Of a DNA stretch of 64,000 nucleotides, positions 44,220 through 52,634 are shown one piece after another. Numbering within the stretch: the stretch's first letter is position 1; each line of letters opens with the position of its first letter. The DNA comes from JALYNX01 sp040902845 (GTDB lineage Bacteria > Actinomycetota > Acidimicrobiia > Spongiisociales > ZC4RG35), in the NCBI GenBank assembly GCA_040902845.1, contig JBBDWM010000034.1, positions 186,001-250,000 on the forward strand, in the 5' to 3' direction. The notes under the pieces were generated by a model. It was given only the letters and a program-made list of their open reading frames with translations, had not been told where the DNA came from and searched no databases. The translations under genes and the position numbers were made by a program.

Positions 44220-44849
44220 TCAGCCAATCGCGGGGAAGATGACCAGGAGACACCCAGACTGAATCGAGATGTTGGCCACGGGTGCCCTCATGACATTGCT
44301 GACACCATGGGTCGACCCTGGCTCAAGATAGGCGTCGCTCAGGTCCCATTGCAGCCCTCTGGTGGTGATGCCCTCGACAGCCCCACCCACCGGGAGCAAA
44401 GTCACCGTCGCCCCGACATCGCCGTGGACGATCCGTCTTCGTCTGACCACGTGACTGCGAGAGCGGCTCGAGATCCAATCGATTTCCTCGACGTCGTGCC
44501 ACCGGGTCGAGCAGATGAGCCCGGCGGTTGCCAACTCGTGGTCATGTCGCCCACCGGTGCCTCCGACGATGACCAACCGGCTCGGATCCTCCCTGGTCGC
44601 GAACTCGAGGGCGAGGTCGAGGTCGGTTTGATCCTTGTCGACCGGGTGTCGCTCGACCATCACGTGGTCGGGGAGTGGGGAGGTGGTGATGGAGTCCATG
44701 TCTCCCACCACAACATCGACCCGATACCCCAGCGAGATCGCCGCCTCGTACCCGCTGTCGGCGGCCACGACCAGGTCGGGGACCGGCAGCTCCTCGGCGA
44801 GCTCGGGGCGGGGAGGATCGCCTCCGGCGAAGATGAGGATCGTGTCCAT
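44220..44849 (-). CDS. thiN: Thiamine diphosphokinase
   Basis: 209 residues from the internal ATG (four more from an upstream TTG). Motifs: FAGGDPP, VVAADSGYEAAISLG, VDVVVGDMDSI, HPVDKDQTDLDLALEFA and VIVGGTGGRHDHELATAGL, the ATP/thiamine site of TPK. It pyrophosphorylates thiamine to thiamine diphosphate, the cofactor of MenD and AceE encoded elsewhere in this window. No TPP riboswitch was found upstream. Confidence 0.88.
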   Translation of the reverse strand: MDTILIFAGGDPPRPELAEELPVPDLVVAADSGYEAAISLGYRVDVVVGDMDSITTSPLPDHVMVERHPVDKDQTDLDLALEFATREDPSRLVIVGGTGGRHDHELATAGLICSTRWHDVEEIDWISSRSRSHVVRRRRIVHGDVGATVTLLPVGGAVEGITTRGLQWDLSDAYLEPGSTHGVSNVMRAPVANISIQSGCLLVIFPAIG

Positions 44850-44891
44850 CGATAATGACAAAATCGTCTTACGCGCGAAAACGTGGGTAAG

Positions 44892-44920
44892 AGCTAACCT
44901 TCAAGTAGAGGTTGATAGCT
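44892..44920. promoter_or_regulatory. Bulged inverted repeat upstream of thiN
   Basis: AGCTA-ACCT at 44892-44900 is complementary to AGGT-TGA-TAGCT at 44909-44920, with a three-base bulge. It lies in the AT-richer 111-bp gap between thiN and the ATP-grasp gene. Could be an operator or a leader hairpin; unidentified. Confidence 0.25.
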
Positions 44921-44960
44921 GGGTTGCCAGTGTGCATCTGGTGAAACCCGGTGCTGCCGG

Positions 44961-46187
44961 TCATTCGACCACGACCTCCAGGAGGTGTTCGGCCTTGCGA
45001 AGACTGGTCTCCACGTCGTTTGGGGTTGCGGCGCGGGCGTAGACGAACCCGAGATATCGGTCTCCTTCCGGGGGTGGCTCGAGAAACCGCCCCGGTCTGA
45101 CCGTGATGTCCATCCCGGTGACGAAGGGCAATTGGCGGACCACGTCGGTGTTGCGGAGCTCGACAAATCGCCCTTGCTTCGGGATGGGGATCATGAGCAC
45201 CCCACTGGCCACCGACTCGCGATGCAACTCGGGTTTGTCCATGCCGAGGGCGTTGCGAAGGATGAGTGTCTCCAGCGTCGTGCCCATCAGCCCGAAGTTC
45301 AGACTCTTCGAGCAAAGACCACCGATGGACCGGGCAGCGACTTCGATCACCCTCACCTGGGCTCCGTTGACCATGAGCTCGATGTGGACCGGACCATGGG
45401 TGATGCCGATCGCGTCGAGCGCCACCTGGGCCACTCGTTCGCACTCGTCGGTGGTGGCAGCCGGGAGACGCGATGGTGTGACCAGGATTGTCTCTGGGAA
45501 GAACGGGCCTTTACCGGCGTCGGGTTTGTCAAAGATGGCGAGGACGGTCAGGGCCCCGTCGCTGACTATTCCCTCGACGGCCACCTCGACCCCGGGCATA
45601 TAGGACTCAATAATCACCTGGGCCGACTCGCCGACGATCCGACGTAGCCTCTCCAGTCGGGGCAACAGGTCCTCGACACCATCGACCCTCATCACACCCT
45701 GGCCGGCGGCGCGGTCAAGCGGCTTGATCACCAACGGGTAGCCGATGGCCGTCGCTTCTGGAACGGGATCGTCGCCGGGGCCAATGACGGCGAAGGTGGG
45801 CTGAGGGACTTCGGCTGCCGCGAGTGCCCTTCGTTGAGACGCCTTATCTCTCGTTGCTGCCGCCGCCTCCGGGGTGTTCGAGCGCAGGCCGAGGGTCTGG
45901 CCGGTGATTGCGGCGACGACCACGCCGGCGTCGTCGGCCGCCACTACCCCGTCGATTCCGACGCGATCGCCGAAGGCGACGATCGTTTCTGCCGCCAGGA
46001 CCGGGTCGGTGCAGTCGATCTGGAGATACCCATCGCCCATGTCGATCGGGGCCGGGCCCTCCGAGGCGACGATCAGACCTACCCCGAGGGCCTCGGCTGC
46101 CGTCACGAAGTCGGCTGCCCGGTAGGTGGTGCTGGGAAGGACGACTACGGCGGTCGGCATTGGCTTTCTCGTGGCGGCCATTACCAT
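44961..46187 (-). CDS. ATP-grasp ligase of unknown substrate
   Basis: 408 residues: N-terminal pre-ATP-grasp Rossmann part (VVVLPSTTYRAADFVTAAEA), ATP-grasp core with YPLVIKPLDRAAGQGVMRVD near 150-170, IIESYMPGVEVAVEGIV near 190 and HIELMVNGAQVRVIEVAARS near 270-290 (metal-binding Glu and Asn/Glu). It resembles carboxylate-amine ligases of the L-amino acid ligase/biotin carboxylase type, which form acyl-phosphates and amide bonds. Start at 46187 or 46181 (two ATGs). Only 8 bp separate it from divergent nfuA. Substrate unknown. Confidence 0.82.
   Translation of the reverse strand: MVMAATRKPMPTAVVVLPSTTYRAADFVTAAEALGVGLIVASEGPAPIDMGDGYLQIDCTDPVLAAETIVAFGDRVGIDGVVAADDAGVVVAAITGQTLGLRSNTPEAAAATRDKASQRRALAAAEVPQPTFAVIGPGDDPVPEATAIGYPLVIKPLDRAAGQGVMRVDGVEDLLPRLERLRRIVGESAQVIIESYMPGVEVAVEGIVSDGALTVLAIFDKPDAGKGPFFPETILVTPSRLPAATTDECERVAQVALDAIGITHGPVHIELMVNGAQVRVIEVAARSIGGLCSKSLNFGLMGTTLETLILRNALGMDKPELHRESVASGVLMIPIPKQGRFVELRNTDVVRQLPFVTGMDITVRPGRFLEPPPEGDRYLGFVYARAATPNDVETSLRKAEHLLEVVVE
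46182..46187 (+). promoter_or_regulatory. Putative -10 (TACCAT) for leaderless nfuA, inside the ATP-grasp start region
   Basis: TACCAT ends 8 nt before ATG 46196, with TTGGCT (46160-46165) 16 bp upstream as -35 candidate. The hexamer overlaps the divergent ATP-grasp gene's first codons, so the nfuA promoter lies within that gene. Confidence 0.42.
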
Positions 46188-46195
46188 CCTCGCAG

Positions 46196-46810
46196 ATGTC
46201 CGAACCCACCGTGATCAGCATTGCGCCCGAAGCCCTCGACATGATCCGACAGCTCCGTGACCAGGAGCCAGGAGAGGGGGAGTTCTCGCTCTCGATCGAG
46301 GTGACGGGGTTCCGTGGCCCTCAATTCACCTACGAGCTGGCCTTTGTGGCTTTGGCCGACAAGAAGGACGGCTGGGTGGTCGAACGTCATGGTGATCTTG
46401 CGGTGATCTTCCCCGAAGACGACATCCCCAAGCTCGAGGGTGCCTCGCTCGAGCTCACCGACCAAGGCCTGGCAATGGAGAACCCCAACGCCCCGTCGTC
46501 GCCTGCGATCTCAGGGGTGCATGGCGATCTCACCGGCCCCTTGGTGGATCAGGTGCAACAGGTCCTCAACGAGCAGGTCAACCCGGCGATCGCGGCACAC
46601 GGCGGTGGCGCGGAGTTGGTCTCGGTCGACGGGACCATCGCCTATCTCCGGCTGTACGGCGGTTGCCAAGGATGCGGGTTGGCCCAGGTCACCCTCAAAC
46701 AGGGGATCGAGCGCACCCTGATCGAGGCCATCCCCGCGCTGACCCAGGTCGTGGACGTCACCGATCACGCGTCGGGTGAGAACCCGTACATAGAGAGTCA
46801 GAAGAAGTAG
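46196..46810 (+). CDS. nfuA: NfuA-type Fe-S cluster carrier
   Basis: 204 residues: an N-terminal A-type-carrier-like domain (~1-100) that lacks the usual Cys residues, as in NfuA, and a C-terminal NifU domain with GGCQGCGLAQVTLKQGIE, whose Cys157 and Cys160 bind a [4Fe-4S] cluster. It delivers clusters to apoproteins, likely clients here including the radical SAM protein at 58.6 kb. ATG 46196 from the MSEPTVISIAPEA start and upstream hexamer; the longer open frame is antisense to the ATP-grasp gene. Confidence 0.92.
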   Translation: MSEPTVISIAPEALDMIRQLRDQEPGEGEFSLSIEVTGFRGPQFTYELAFVALADKKDGWVVERHGDLAVIFPEDDIPKLEGASLELTDQGLAMENPNAPSSPAISGVHGDLTGPLVDQVQQVLNEQVNPAIAAHGGGAELVSVDGTIAYLRLYGGCQGCGLAQVTLKQGIERTLIEAIPALTQVVDVTDHASGENPYIESQKK

Positions 46811-46838
46811 CCGGCACTGGTCCCGTGGAGGAGGCATC

Positions 46839-47762
46839 TTGAGCGGACCGGTTCAACCGCTCGACGCCACGGTCGAGCAGGGGCCACTCGCTCACATCGA
46901 GGTCAGAGAAGGGCGGTCGGCCACCGTGGGCGCCACCGCGGTCACCAGGATCCTTCCCACCAAGGGTCGGCGGACCGTTGGTCCCTGGTGCTTCGTGGAT
47001 CTGATCCTTCCCCCGGACTTTGAGGATCCGCATCCACTGGAGATCGGCCCCCACCCTCACACCGGGCTCGCCACTGTCACCTGGTTGTTGGAGGGGTCGG
47101 CCCTGCACAGTGACTCGCTCGGGACCGAGCAGCCGATCCACCCCGGTCAACTCAATCTCATGACCGCGGGTCGCGGCATCGCCCACGCCGAGCTCGGCAC
47201 CACCACCGGCATCCATGGGGTACAGATGTGGCTGGCCCAGCCCGAGGAGACCCGGCACGGGCCCTCCAGGTTCCAGCATGTCCCTGATTTGCCGGTCGCC
47301 GGGTTTGCGACGGCCGAGGCGACGGTGATGGTCGGCTCCCTCGACGGTGTCGAGTCACCGGCGGAGGTCGACACCAGGATGGTGGGCGCGGACATCAGGG
47401 CCCGGCGCGGCAGTCTCGAGATCCCGGCCCAAACTGGCTACGAATACGCGGTGGTTCCCATCGATCGCTCGCTGAGGGTGGGCGACGACATCGTCGAGCC
47501 GGGATGGCTCGCCCTGGTGCCGTCCGGCGCAGATGTGGTGCCGATCGAGATCACGGTGGATGTCGCGAGGTTTCTGTTTCTCGGGGGCCAGCCACTGGGC
47601 GAGCCGATCGAGATGTGGTGGAATTTCGTAGCCAGGTCCAAAGAAGAGATCACCGCGGCCTGGCAGGCCTGGCAGGCCCACGACGAGGATTGGTTCGGCC
47701 CGGTGCCTTCGACCCTCTCCCGAATCGACGCCCCAATGCCGCCATGGCTCCCGGCGCGCTGA
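46839..47762 (+). CDS. Pirin-family cupin protein
   Basis: 307 residues with the pirin metal site HPHTGLATVTWLLEG near 67 and LMTAGRGIAHAELG near 107, and the second cupin near 230-285. Pirins are cytoplasmic iron-binding bicupins; some are quercetinases, others redox sensors. TTG start (46839) preceded by GGAGGAGG at 46827-46834. It overlaps the downstream glycosylase gene by 19 bp. Confidence 0.92.
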   Translation: MSGPVQPLDATVEQGPLAHIEVREGRSATVGATAVTRILPTKGRRTVGPWCFVDLILPPDFEDPHPLEIGPHPHTGLATVTWLLEGSALHSDSLGTEQPIHPGQLNLMTAGRGIAHAELGTTTGIHGVQMWLAQPEETRHGPSRFQHVPDLPVAGFATAEATVMVGSLDGVESPAEVDTRMVGADIRARRGSLEIPAQTGYEYAVVPIDRSLRVGDDIVEPGWLALVPSGADVVPIEITVDVARFLFLGGQPLGEPIEMWWNFVARSKEEITAAWQAWQAHDEDWFGPVPSTLSRIDAPMPPWLPAR

Positions 47763-48340
47763 TCACGAAACCTGTTGTGGGATTCACCAGGGAACAACTG
47801 AAGGCCTTCGACGGGAAGACCGTTCCCGACCTTCTCGGCCGCGACGTCAGCCTCATCTTCGTGGGCATCAATCCTGGGCTGTGGACCGCCGCCACCCAGA
47901 CCCATTTCTGTCACCCGTCCAACCGCTTCTACCCGGCCCTTCGCAAGGCGGGTCTCATCGACCTTGACCTCGATACCGACCTGGGGATGACCGACGCTCA
48001 ACGAGCCGGGTTCCTCGCTCGGGGGATGGGCATCACCAACCTGGTGTCGCGGGCCACCGCTCGCGCCTCGGAAATCGCCGCCGAGGAGCTTCGCCAGGGT
48101 GGCGAGCGCCTTCTGGCGACCGTGGCCACACTGAAACCGGCCGTGGTGGCCATCGCCGGCGTGACCGCCTATCGCACCGCGTTCGGCCGACCCGATGCTG
48201 CCATGGGCCGACACGAGCCCGATATCTCGGGGGCGCAGATGTGGGTGATTCCCAATCCCTCCGGCCTAAACGCTCATGAGACGGTTGATTCACTTGCCCG
48301 CTGGTTCGCCGAGGTGGGCGAGGTGGCTGGTCTCCTGTGA
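47744..48340 (+). CDS. mug: Mug/TDG-type mismatch-specific uracil-DNA glycosylase
   Basis: 198 residues: VPDLLGRDVSLIFVGINPGL near 27-46 with the catalytic-loop GINPG (Asn activates water), SNRFYPALRKAGL near 60, GITNLVSRATARASEI near 92 and the NPSGLN motif near 173 that penetrates the helix. It removes uracil or thymine from G mismatches. ATG 47744 overlaps pirin; the stop overlaps the next start (GTGA). Confidence 0.93.
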   Translation: MAPGALITKPVVGFTREQLKAFDGKTVPDLLGRDVSLIFVGINPGLWTAATQTHFCHPSNRFYPALRKAGLIDLDLDTDLGMTDAQRAGFLARGMGITNLVSRATARASEIAAEELRQGGERLLATVATLKPAVVAIAGVTAYRTAFGRPDAAMGRHEPDISGAQMWVIPNPSGLNAHETVDSLARWFAEVGEVAGLL

Positions 48341-48594
48341 GCGAGCCCACCCCGCGTCAGGTCCTCTACGCCATGGTGGCGGGTGGCTTCTTTGTCGTGG
48401 TCCTGACGTTGACCGTGGGCGCAGGCATCACCGGCGTAGTTCCGAGCTCATGGACATTCACCATGGCCGTCCTCTGGCTGATTCTGGCCGTTTGGGCGGT
48501 CCTCAACTGGAGACAAACCGTCCCTGTCTTGCTCTTGGCGATTGGGCTATTCGTGTTCTGGGCCCTGGCGACGGTGCTGATAGCCAATTCCTGA
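48337..48594 (+). CDS. Small membrane protein, uncharacterised
   Basis: 85 residues, three predicted helices (VAGGFFVVVLTLTVGAGIT, WTFTMAVLWLILAVWAVL, VPVLLLAIGLFVFWALATVL). GTG start overlaps the mug stop, so it is translated with it. No family recognised. Confidence 0.7.
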   Translation: MSEPTPRQVLYAMVAGGFFVVVLTLTVGAGITGVVPSSWTFTMAVLWLILAVWAVLNWRQTVPVLLLAIGLFVFWALATVLIANS

Positions 48595-48651
48595 CGGCGG
48601 ACCCCTTCTCTGGCGTGAAAGGGAAGGTCTGGTCATGGGGACCCTGTCGTT

Positions 48652-48657
48652 TAGCAT
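48652..48657 (+). promoter_or_regulatory. Putative -10 (TAGCAT) for the 48.7-kb membrane protein gene
   Basis: TAGCAT ends 8 nt before GTG 48666 without an intervening Shine-Dalgarno. Confidence 0.4.
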
Positions 48658-48665
48658 CACTGTGC

Positions 48666-49508
48666 GTGACGAGTGAGGTATCTGCTCAGGAGTCAACGGC
48701 AACGGAGACGATCAAGAGGATCGGCCCTCCGCTGGTCGTTGCGTCCATTCTCGGCTCGACGATGGGGATCGTCATCGCCCAGTTCCTCGACGACCTCGGT
48801 GACGCCCTCCTGGCGATGATCCTCGGTGGCGACGCCGTGGTCTACAACAACCGGGTCGAGATCAGCGGAGTCAGCGACTTCGCCTGGGCGGGCGGGTTCT
48901 TCCTTTGCCTGATCATTGGCTTCCTGGTCCTCTTCTCATACCCGACCGCCCGTGGCCACGGGACAGCGCGGCTCGCACTGCTCTGGATCTTGATGCACGT
49001 CCTTCGTCAGGCGTTCGGACAAGCCATCCTTCTCCCGTTCGACACCGATGGGCAACTGGCGAAGGCCTTCGCCACTCTCGATGCCCCAGCCGGTCTGGAC
49101 GTGGTCATCGCAGCCGGTGGCGGGGTCGGGCTTCTTCTCATCGTCCTGTCGGCGGCGTCTGCGTTTCTTGCCTTCACACCCCATCATCGGTTGATCACCA
49201 CCGGGCGGAAGCGGTTCACATTCGCGCTATGGATCGCGCTGGTGCCGGCAGTGGTCTCGGTGTTCCTCGCCATCCCCTTCTTCACCCCTGACGCCGGGAG
49301 CGGGGTGATCCCGTCTTTGCCGCTGTCAGCCGTGATCTTCCTTGCAACCGTGGCTGCAGCCCCGGGGACCACCACAGTGCAGGGCCCGGAAGACCCGCAG
49401 ACGACGGACTGGCCCTGGGGAATGGGAGCCACCCTGTTCGTCATGCTCCTCTTCGAGATCTTCGTTCTCCGGGGCGGGGTGTCTGTCGACCCCACCCAGT
49501 GGGGGTAG
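48666..49508 (+). CDS. Multi-pass membrane protein, uncharacterised
   Basis: 280 residues with about six to seven helices (PPLVVASILGSTMGIVIAQF, AGGFFLCLIIGFLVLFSYPT, VVIAAGGGVGLLLIVLSAAS, FALWIALVPAVVSVFLAIPF, ATLFVMLLFEIFVLRGG). No catalytic motif recognised. GTG 48666 chosen from the upstream hexamer; the frame extends further upstream only through the preceding gene. It overlaps mogA by 10 bp. Confidence 0.68.
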   Translation: MTSEVSAQESTATETIKRIGPPLVVASILGSTMGIVIAQFLDDLGDALLAMILGGDAVVYNNRVEISGVSDFAWAGGFFLCLIIGFLVLFSYPTARGHGTARLALLWILMHVLRQAFGQAILLPFDTDGQLAKAFATLDAPAGLDVVIAAGGGVGLLLIVLSAASAFLAFTPHHRLITTGRKRFTFALWIALVPAVVSVFLAIPFFTPDAGSGVIPSLPLSAVIFLATVAAAPGTTTVQGPEDPQTTDWPWGMGATLFVMLLFEIFVLRGGVSVDPTQWG

Positions 49509-49984
49509 CGGCTCGCATCGCGGTCGTGATCACCGTCAGTGACGGCGTCAGTTCGGGCGCCCGGGAGGATAAATCTGGTGAGGCCCTGCAGGCCCTCCTC
49601 TCCCAGGCCGGTTTCGAGGTCCGAAGAGCAGTCGTGCCCGATGAGCTCCCTGAGATCGTGGCGGCCATCCGGCAATCGGCGGCTGAGGCCAATCTGATCA
49701 TCACCACCGGTGGCACCGGTTTCGGCCCTCGAGACGTTACCCCCGAGGCGACCGACCAGGTCCTGGAGCGCGAAGCGCCGGGTTTGACTCACATGATGCT
49801 CAACCGCGGGCTGGAATCCACGGCCATGGCAGGGCTGTCACGGGCCAGGGCAGGCGCGATCGGGGACACTCTGGTGATCAACGTGCCCGGCTCGACAAGG
49901 GGCGCCGTCGAGGGGCTTGAAGCGGTGCTCGAAGTCATCCCTCACGCCCTCGATCTGTTGTCGGGGGACACCGAGCACCGATGA
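49499..49984 (+). CDS. mogA: MogA/MoaB-type molybdopterin adenylyltransferase
   Basis: 161 residues: VVITVSDGVSSGAREDKSGE at residues 8-27, LIITTGGTGFGPRDVTPEAT near 66-85 and VINVPGSTRGAVEGLE near 130, the molybdopterin-binding motifs of MogA/MoaB. It adenylylates molybdopterin before molybdenum insertion. GTG 49499 overlaps the preceding gene. Its downstream neighbour is CoxG-like, and CoxG normally accompanies molybdenum CO dehydrogenases, but no such enzyme is in the window. Confidence 0.92.
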   Translation: MGVAARIAVVITVSDGVSSGAREDKSGEALQALLSQAGFEVRRAVVPDELPEIVAAIRQSAAEANLIITTGGTGFGPRDVTPEATDQVLEREAPGLTHMMLNRGLESTAMAGLSRARAGAIGDTLVINVPGSTRGAVEGLEAVLEVIPHALDLLSGDTEHR

Positions 49985-50045
49985 CGCAGGGGACCGGCGA
50001 TCCACTACCGTTTGGGCGCTTCTTCGACCACCTCGCAGGAGGATC

Positions 50046-50603
50046 ATGAACATCAAGCAGGAATTCGTGGTGGCGCGTCCCACCAACGTCGTCTGGGAAT
50101 TCTTCCAGGATGTGCCTGACGTGGCGCAGTGCCTTCCCGGAGCCAATCTCACCGGCCAGGGCGAGGACGGCTCGTACGAAGGCAGTCTCTCGGTGAAGCT
50201 GGGGCCGATGGCGGCCGCCTTCGAGGGCAATTGCGTTGTCGTGCCCGACCATGCCTCCCTATCCGCGACCATCGAAGGCAAGGGCGTCGACAAAAAGGGT
50301 GGTTCCCGTGGCCAGGTGAAAGTGGTCTACACCATCACGGCCGAGGGGACCGGTTGCAAAGTCCTGGTCGATGCTGACATGACTCTTTCGGGCCCCGCCG
50401 CACAATTCGGGCGCACCGGTCTAATCAACGAGATGTCGAAGCGGCTGATCGTCGAATTCGTCGCTTGCCTCGAGGCGAAGCTGGCGGCGACAACCGAAGA
50501 GGAGGCGGAATCGATACGGGCCGGTGAGGTGCGGGGGATCTCACTCTTCTTTGCGTCACTCTGGAGTTGGTTCAAGCGTCTGTTCAGCAAAGGCGAGGAA
50601 TGA
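50046..50603 (+). CDS. CoxG-like SRPBCC protein
   Basis: 185 residues: MNIKQEFVVARPTNVVWEFF starts the START-like fold; QDVPDVAQCLPGANLTG, YEGSLSVKLGPMAAAFEG and LSGPAAQFGRTGLINEMSKR are typical CoxG motifs. A C-terminal amphipathic/basic tail (LFFASLWSWFKRLFSKGEE) resembles the CoxG membrane anchor. CoxG binds menaquinone and recruits a molybdenum hydroxylase to the membrane in studied cases. ATG 50046 follows GGAGGA at 50038-50043. It overlaps the cupredoxin start by 4 bp. Confidence 0.82.
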   Translation: MNIKQEFVVARPTNVVWEFFQDVPDVAQCLPGANLTGQGEDGSYEGSLSVKLGPMAAAFEGNCVVVPDHASLSATIEGKGVDKKGGSRGQVKVVYTITAEGTGCKVLVDADMTLSGPAAQFGRTGLINEMSKRLIVEFVACLEAKLAATTEEEAESIRAGEVRGISLFFASLWSWFKRLFSKGEE

Positions 50604-50983
50604 CCCGTCGGTTGGGGGCCGTGACCCTCTTCGGCGCGCTGATCCTGGCCGCCTGTGGCGGTGCCAACGCAACAACGGTCATCGAGGGAGAGGATGTGAC
50701 CGTGCGGATGTTTGACAACCGCTACGAGTACAACGAGATTCACATCCCCCCTGGTGGCTCGGTCAACTTCGTGGGTGCGGGCCGGAACCCGCACAACGCG
50801 GTTGCATCTGACGAGTCCTGGTCGACCGAGGATGTCTTCGGCACTCTCGAGCAGCTCGAGGGCGACGAGGCGGCTATCGACTTCGACCAACCTGGCGAGT
50901 ACGCCTTCTTCTGTACTTTTCACGGCAACGCTGAAGGCTCGGGGATGGCAGGCAAAGTGATCGTGGAGGCTCCCGAAGGGTGA
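50600..50983 (+). CDS. Cupredoxin lipoprotein (plastocyanin/azurin-like)
   Basis: 127 residues. Signal peptide and lipobox LAAC (Cys19), then a single cupredoxin domain. Type 1 copper ligands are visible: His65 in NPHNAV, Cys105 and His108 in FFCTFHG, Met116 in GSGMAG. It is a one-electron carrier on the outer membrane face. ATGA overlap with coxG and GTGA overlap with the beta-helix gene place it in one transcript with them; a Tat-exported multicopper oxidase follows and is a likely partner. Confidence 0.9.
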   Translation: MTRRLGAVTLFGALILAACGGANATTVIEGEDVTVRMFDNRYEYNEIHIPPGGSVNFVGAGRNPHNAVASDESWSTEDVFGTLEQLEGDEAAIDFDQPGEYAFFCTFHGNAEGSGMAGKVIVEAPEG

Positions 50984-52626
50984 GACGACGTTGGCGGCTT
51001 CTGGCGGTTCTCGTCCTGGGCCTCGCCGCCTGTGCCGGTCCCCCGGTTGGGGATCCTTCACCAGCGGCTCTTGGGGACCCTGCCACCAATTCCCCGTCTG
51101 AGTGGTCAGGCGAAACCCGGCTCGTGCCCCAGGACTACCCGACGATTCAGGCGGCCGTGGACGCTGCGGACCCGGGTGATCTGGTCCTGATCGATCGGGG
51201 GGTTTATCTGGAAGAGGTCGAGGTCTCCACACCGGGGCTCACCATCAGGGGGGTCGACCGCAATGAGGTGATCATCGACGGTGAGCTCCAGCGAGCGAAC
51301 GGGATCGAGGTGTTCTTTGCAGACGGTGTAGCCGTCGAGAACCTGACCGTTCGCAACGCCACCGCGAATGGTGTGTTCTGGACTGGGGTGAGGGGCTTTC
51401 GGGGGTCGTATCTCACCGCGCTCGACAACGCCGACTACGGGATCTACGCCTTCGACTCCAGTGACGGGCTCTTGGAGTTTTCCTATGCCTTCGGCTCACC
51501 CGATGCCGGGTTCTACATCGGCCAATGTGACCCGTGTGAGTCGACCCTCACCGACTCGATCGCGGAGTGGAACGGTTTGGGCTTTTCGGGGACCAACGCC
51601 TCAAACGACATTTTTATCGTCAACTCGGTCTTCAGACACAACCTCTCCGGGATCGCGCCCAACACCCTCGATAGCGAGCTGTTGCCGCCGTCCCATGGCG
51701 TGAATGTCGTTGGGAACCTGGTTCACGACAACGGGAACGTAGAAGCCCCCGCCAAGGCACTGCAATGGGCCGCGCAGGGGAACGGGATCATGCTCGCCGG
51801 TGGCGGCGGGTCCTATGTTGCGCGGAATCGGGTGTTCAACCATTCCCAGAGCGGAATCATCCTGCTCCCCATGCTCGACAAGAACTTCTACATGTCATAC
51901 GACCACCACGTCGAAGGGAACCTCGTGGTGGGCTCCGGCCTCGCCGACCTGACCCTTGGCGGTCCGGCCGCCTCGGGCAACTGCTTCGAGGACAATGAGT
52001 TCATGTCAACGTTGCCGGCGGCGCTCGAGTTCAAGCAACCCTGTGACGGTCTTCGGTTTCCCGCGTTGTTCGAGCTCGGTTCGAGCACGGCCCAGCTCGG
52101 GCGTCTCTTCGAGAGCGGTCGCAATCTTCAACCCGAGTTCGACCCAGCGGCTGTGCCCGACCCGGAACTGCAACCCAACATGCCGGGGGGTGCCGACGCC
52201 CCGGTGCTCCCAGCCGTCAACGTCTTCGCCGGGTCAGAGCCCGACCTCGACAGCATTGCGATTCCGGAGCTGCCTCCAGGATCGGAAGTCACACAGAAGA
52301 GAGGAATCAACATCATGGGTGTCAGCTTGGCCTCGGCCGCCGGGGTCTTCTTCGGTCTCTACGCATATGTCCTCCCGCTGGTCCTGTACACCTCGTGGGT
52401 GGTCATCGCGATCTGGGATCTCTCGCGACGTGAGGATGTGACCCGGGGCAAAGCCATCAGTTGGATGGCAATGATCCTGATCGTCCCCTTCCTCGGGGTG
52501 ATCGCCTACTACCTGTTCGGCAGGAGCAGCATCCCGGTCTGGCAGCGCTGGGTCTTCCTGGCGGGTGGCATGGCCGTGTATGCGCTGTTCCTTGGTCTGG
52601 GCATGGTGGTGGGCGGCATCGTCTGA
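50980..52626 (+). CDS. NosD-like right-handed beta-helix lipoprotein with C-terminal PLDc_N-type membrane domain
   Basis: 548 residues. Lipobox LAAC near residue 18; a parallel beta-helix of repeated N-G-I/N-T-F type coils from ~45 to 370 (DYPTIQAAVDAADPGDLVLI starts it, then GIEVFFADGVAVENLTVRNA); a linker; then residues ~440-548 with three helices around SWMAMILIVPFLGVIAYYLF and GRSS, which resembles the membrane module found before phospholipase D domains (PLDc_N). The PLD domain itself is absent. Beta-helix proteins of this NosD/CASH type help copper maturation of N2O reductase. The fusion is unusual. Confidence 0.75.
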   Translation: MRRRWRLLAVLVLGLAACAGPPVGDPSPAALGDPATNSPSEWSGETRLVPQDYPTIQAAVDAADPGDLVLIDRGVYLEEVEVSTPGLTIRGVDRNEVIIDGELQRANGIEVFFADGVAVENLTVRNATANGVFWTGVRGFRGSYLTALDNADYGIYAFDSSDGLLEFSYAFGSPDAGFYIGQCDPCESTLTDSIAEWNGLGFSGTNASNDIFIVNSVFRHNLSGIAPNTLDSELLPPSHGVNVVGNLVHDNGNVEAPAKALQWAAQGNGIMLAGGGGSYVARNRVFNHSQSGIILLPMLDKNFYMSYDHHVEGNLVVGSGLADLTLGGPAASGNCFEDNEFMSTLPAALEFKQPCDGLRFPALFELGSSTAQLGRLFESGRNLQPEFDPAAVPDPELQPNMPGGADAPVLPAVNVFAGSEPDLDSIAIPELPPGSEVTQKRGINIMGVSLASAAGVFFGLYAYVLPLVLYTSWVVIAIWDLSRREDVTRGKAISWMAMILIVPFLGVIAYYLFGRSSIPVWQRWVFLAGGMAVYALFLGLGMVVGGIV

Positions 52627-52634
52627 GTCGACTG

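Noticed and set aside
44850..44960. TPP riboswitch upstream of thiN
   Set aside because: None of the conserved TPP aptamer strings (CTGAGA, ACCTGA, GGATAATGCC-like) occur.
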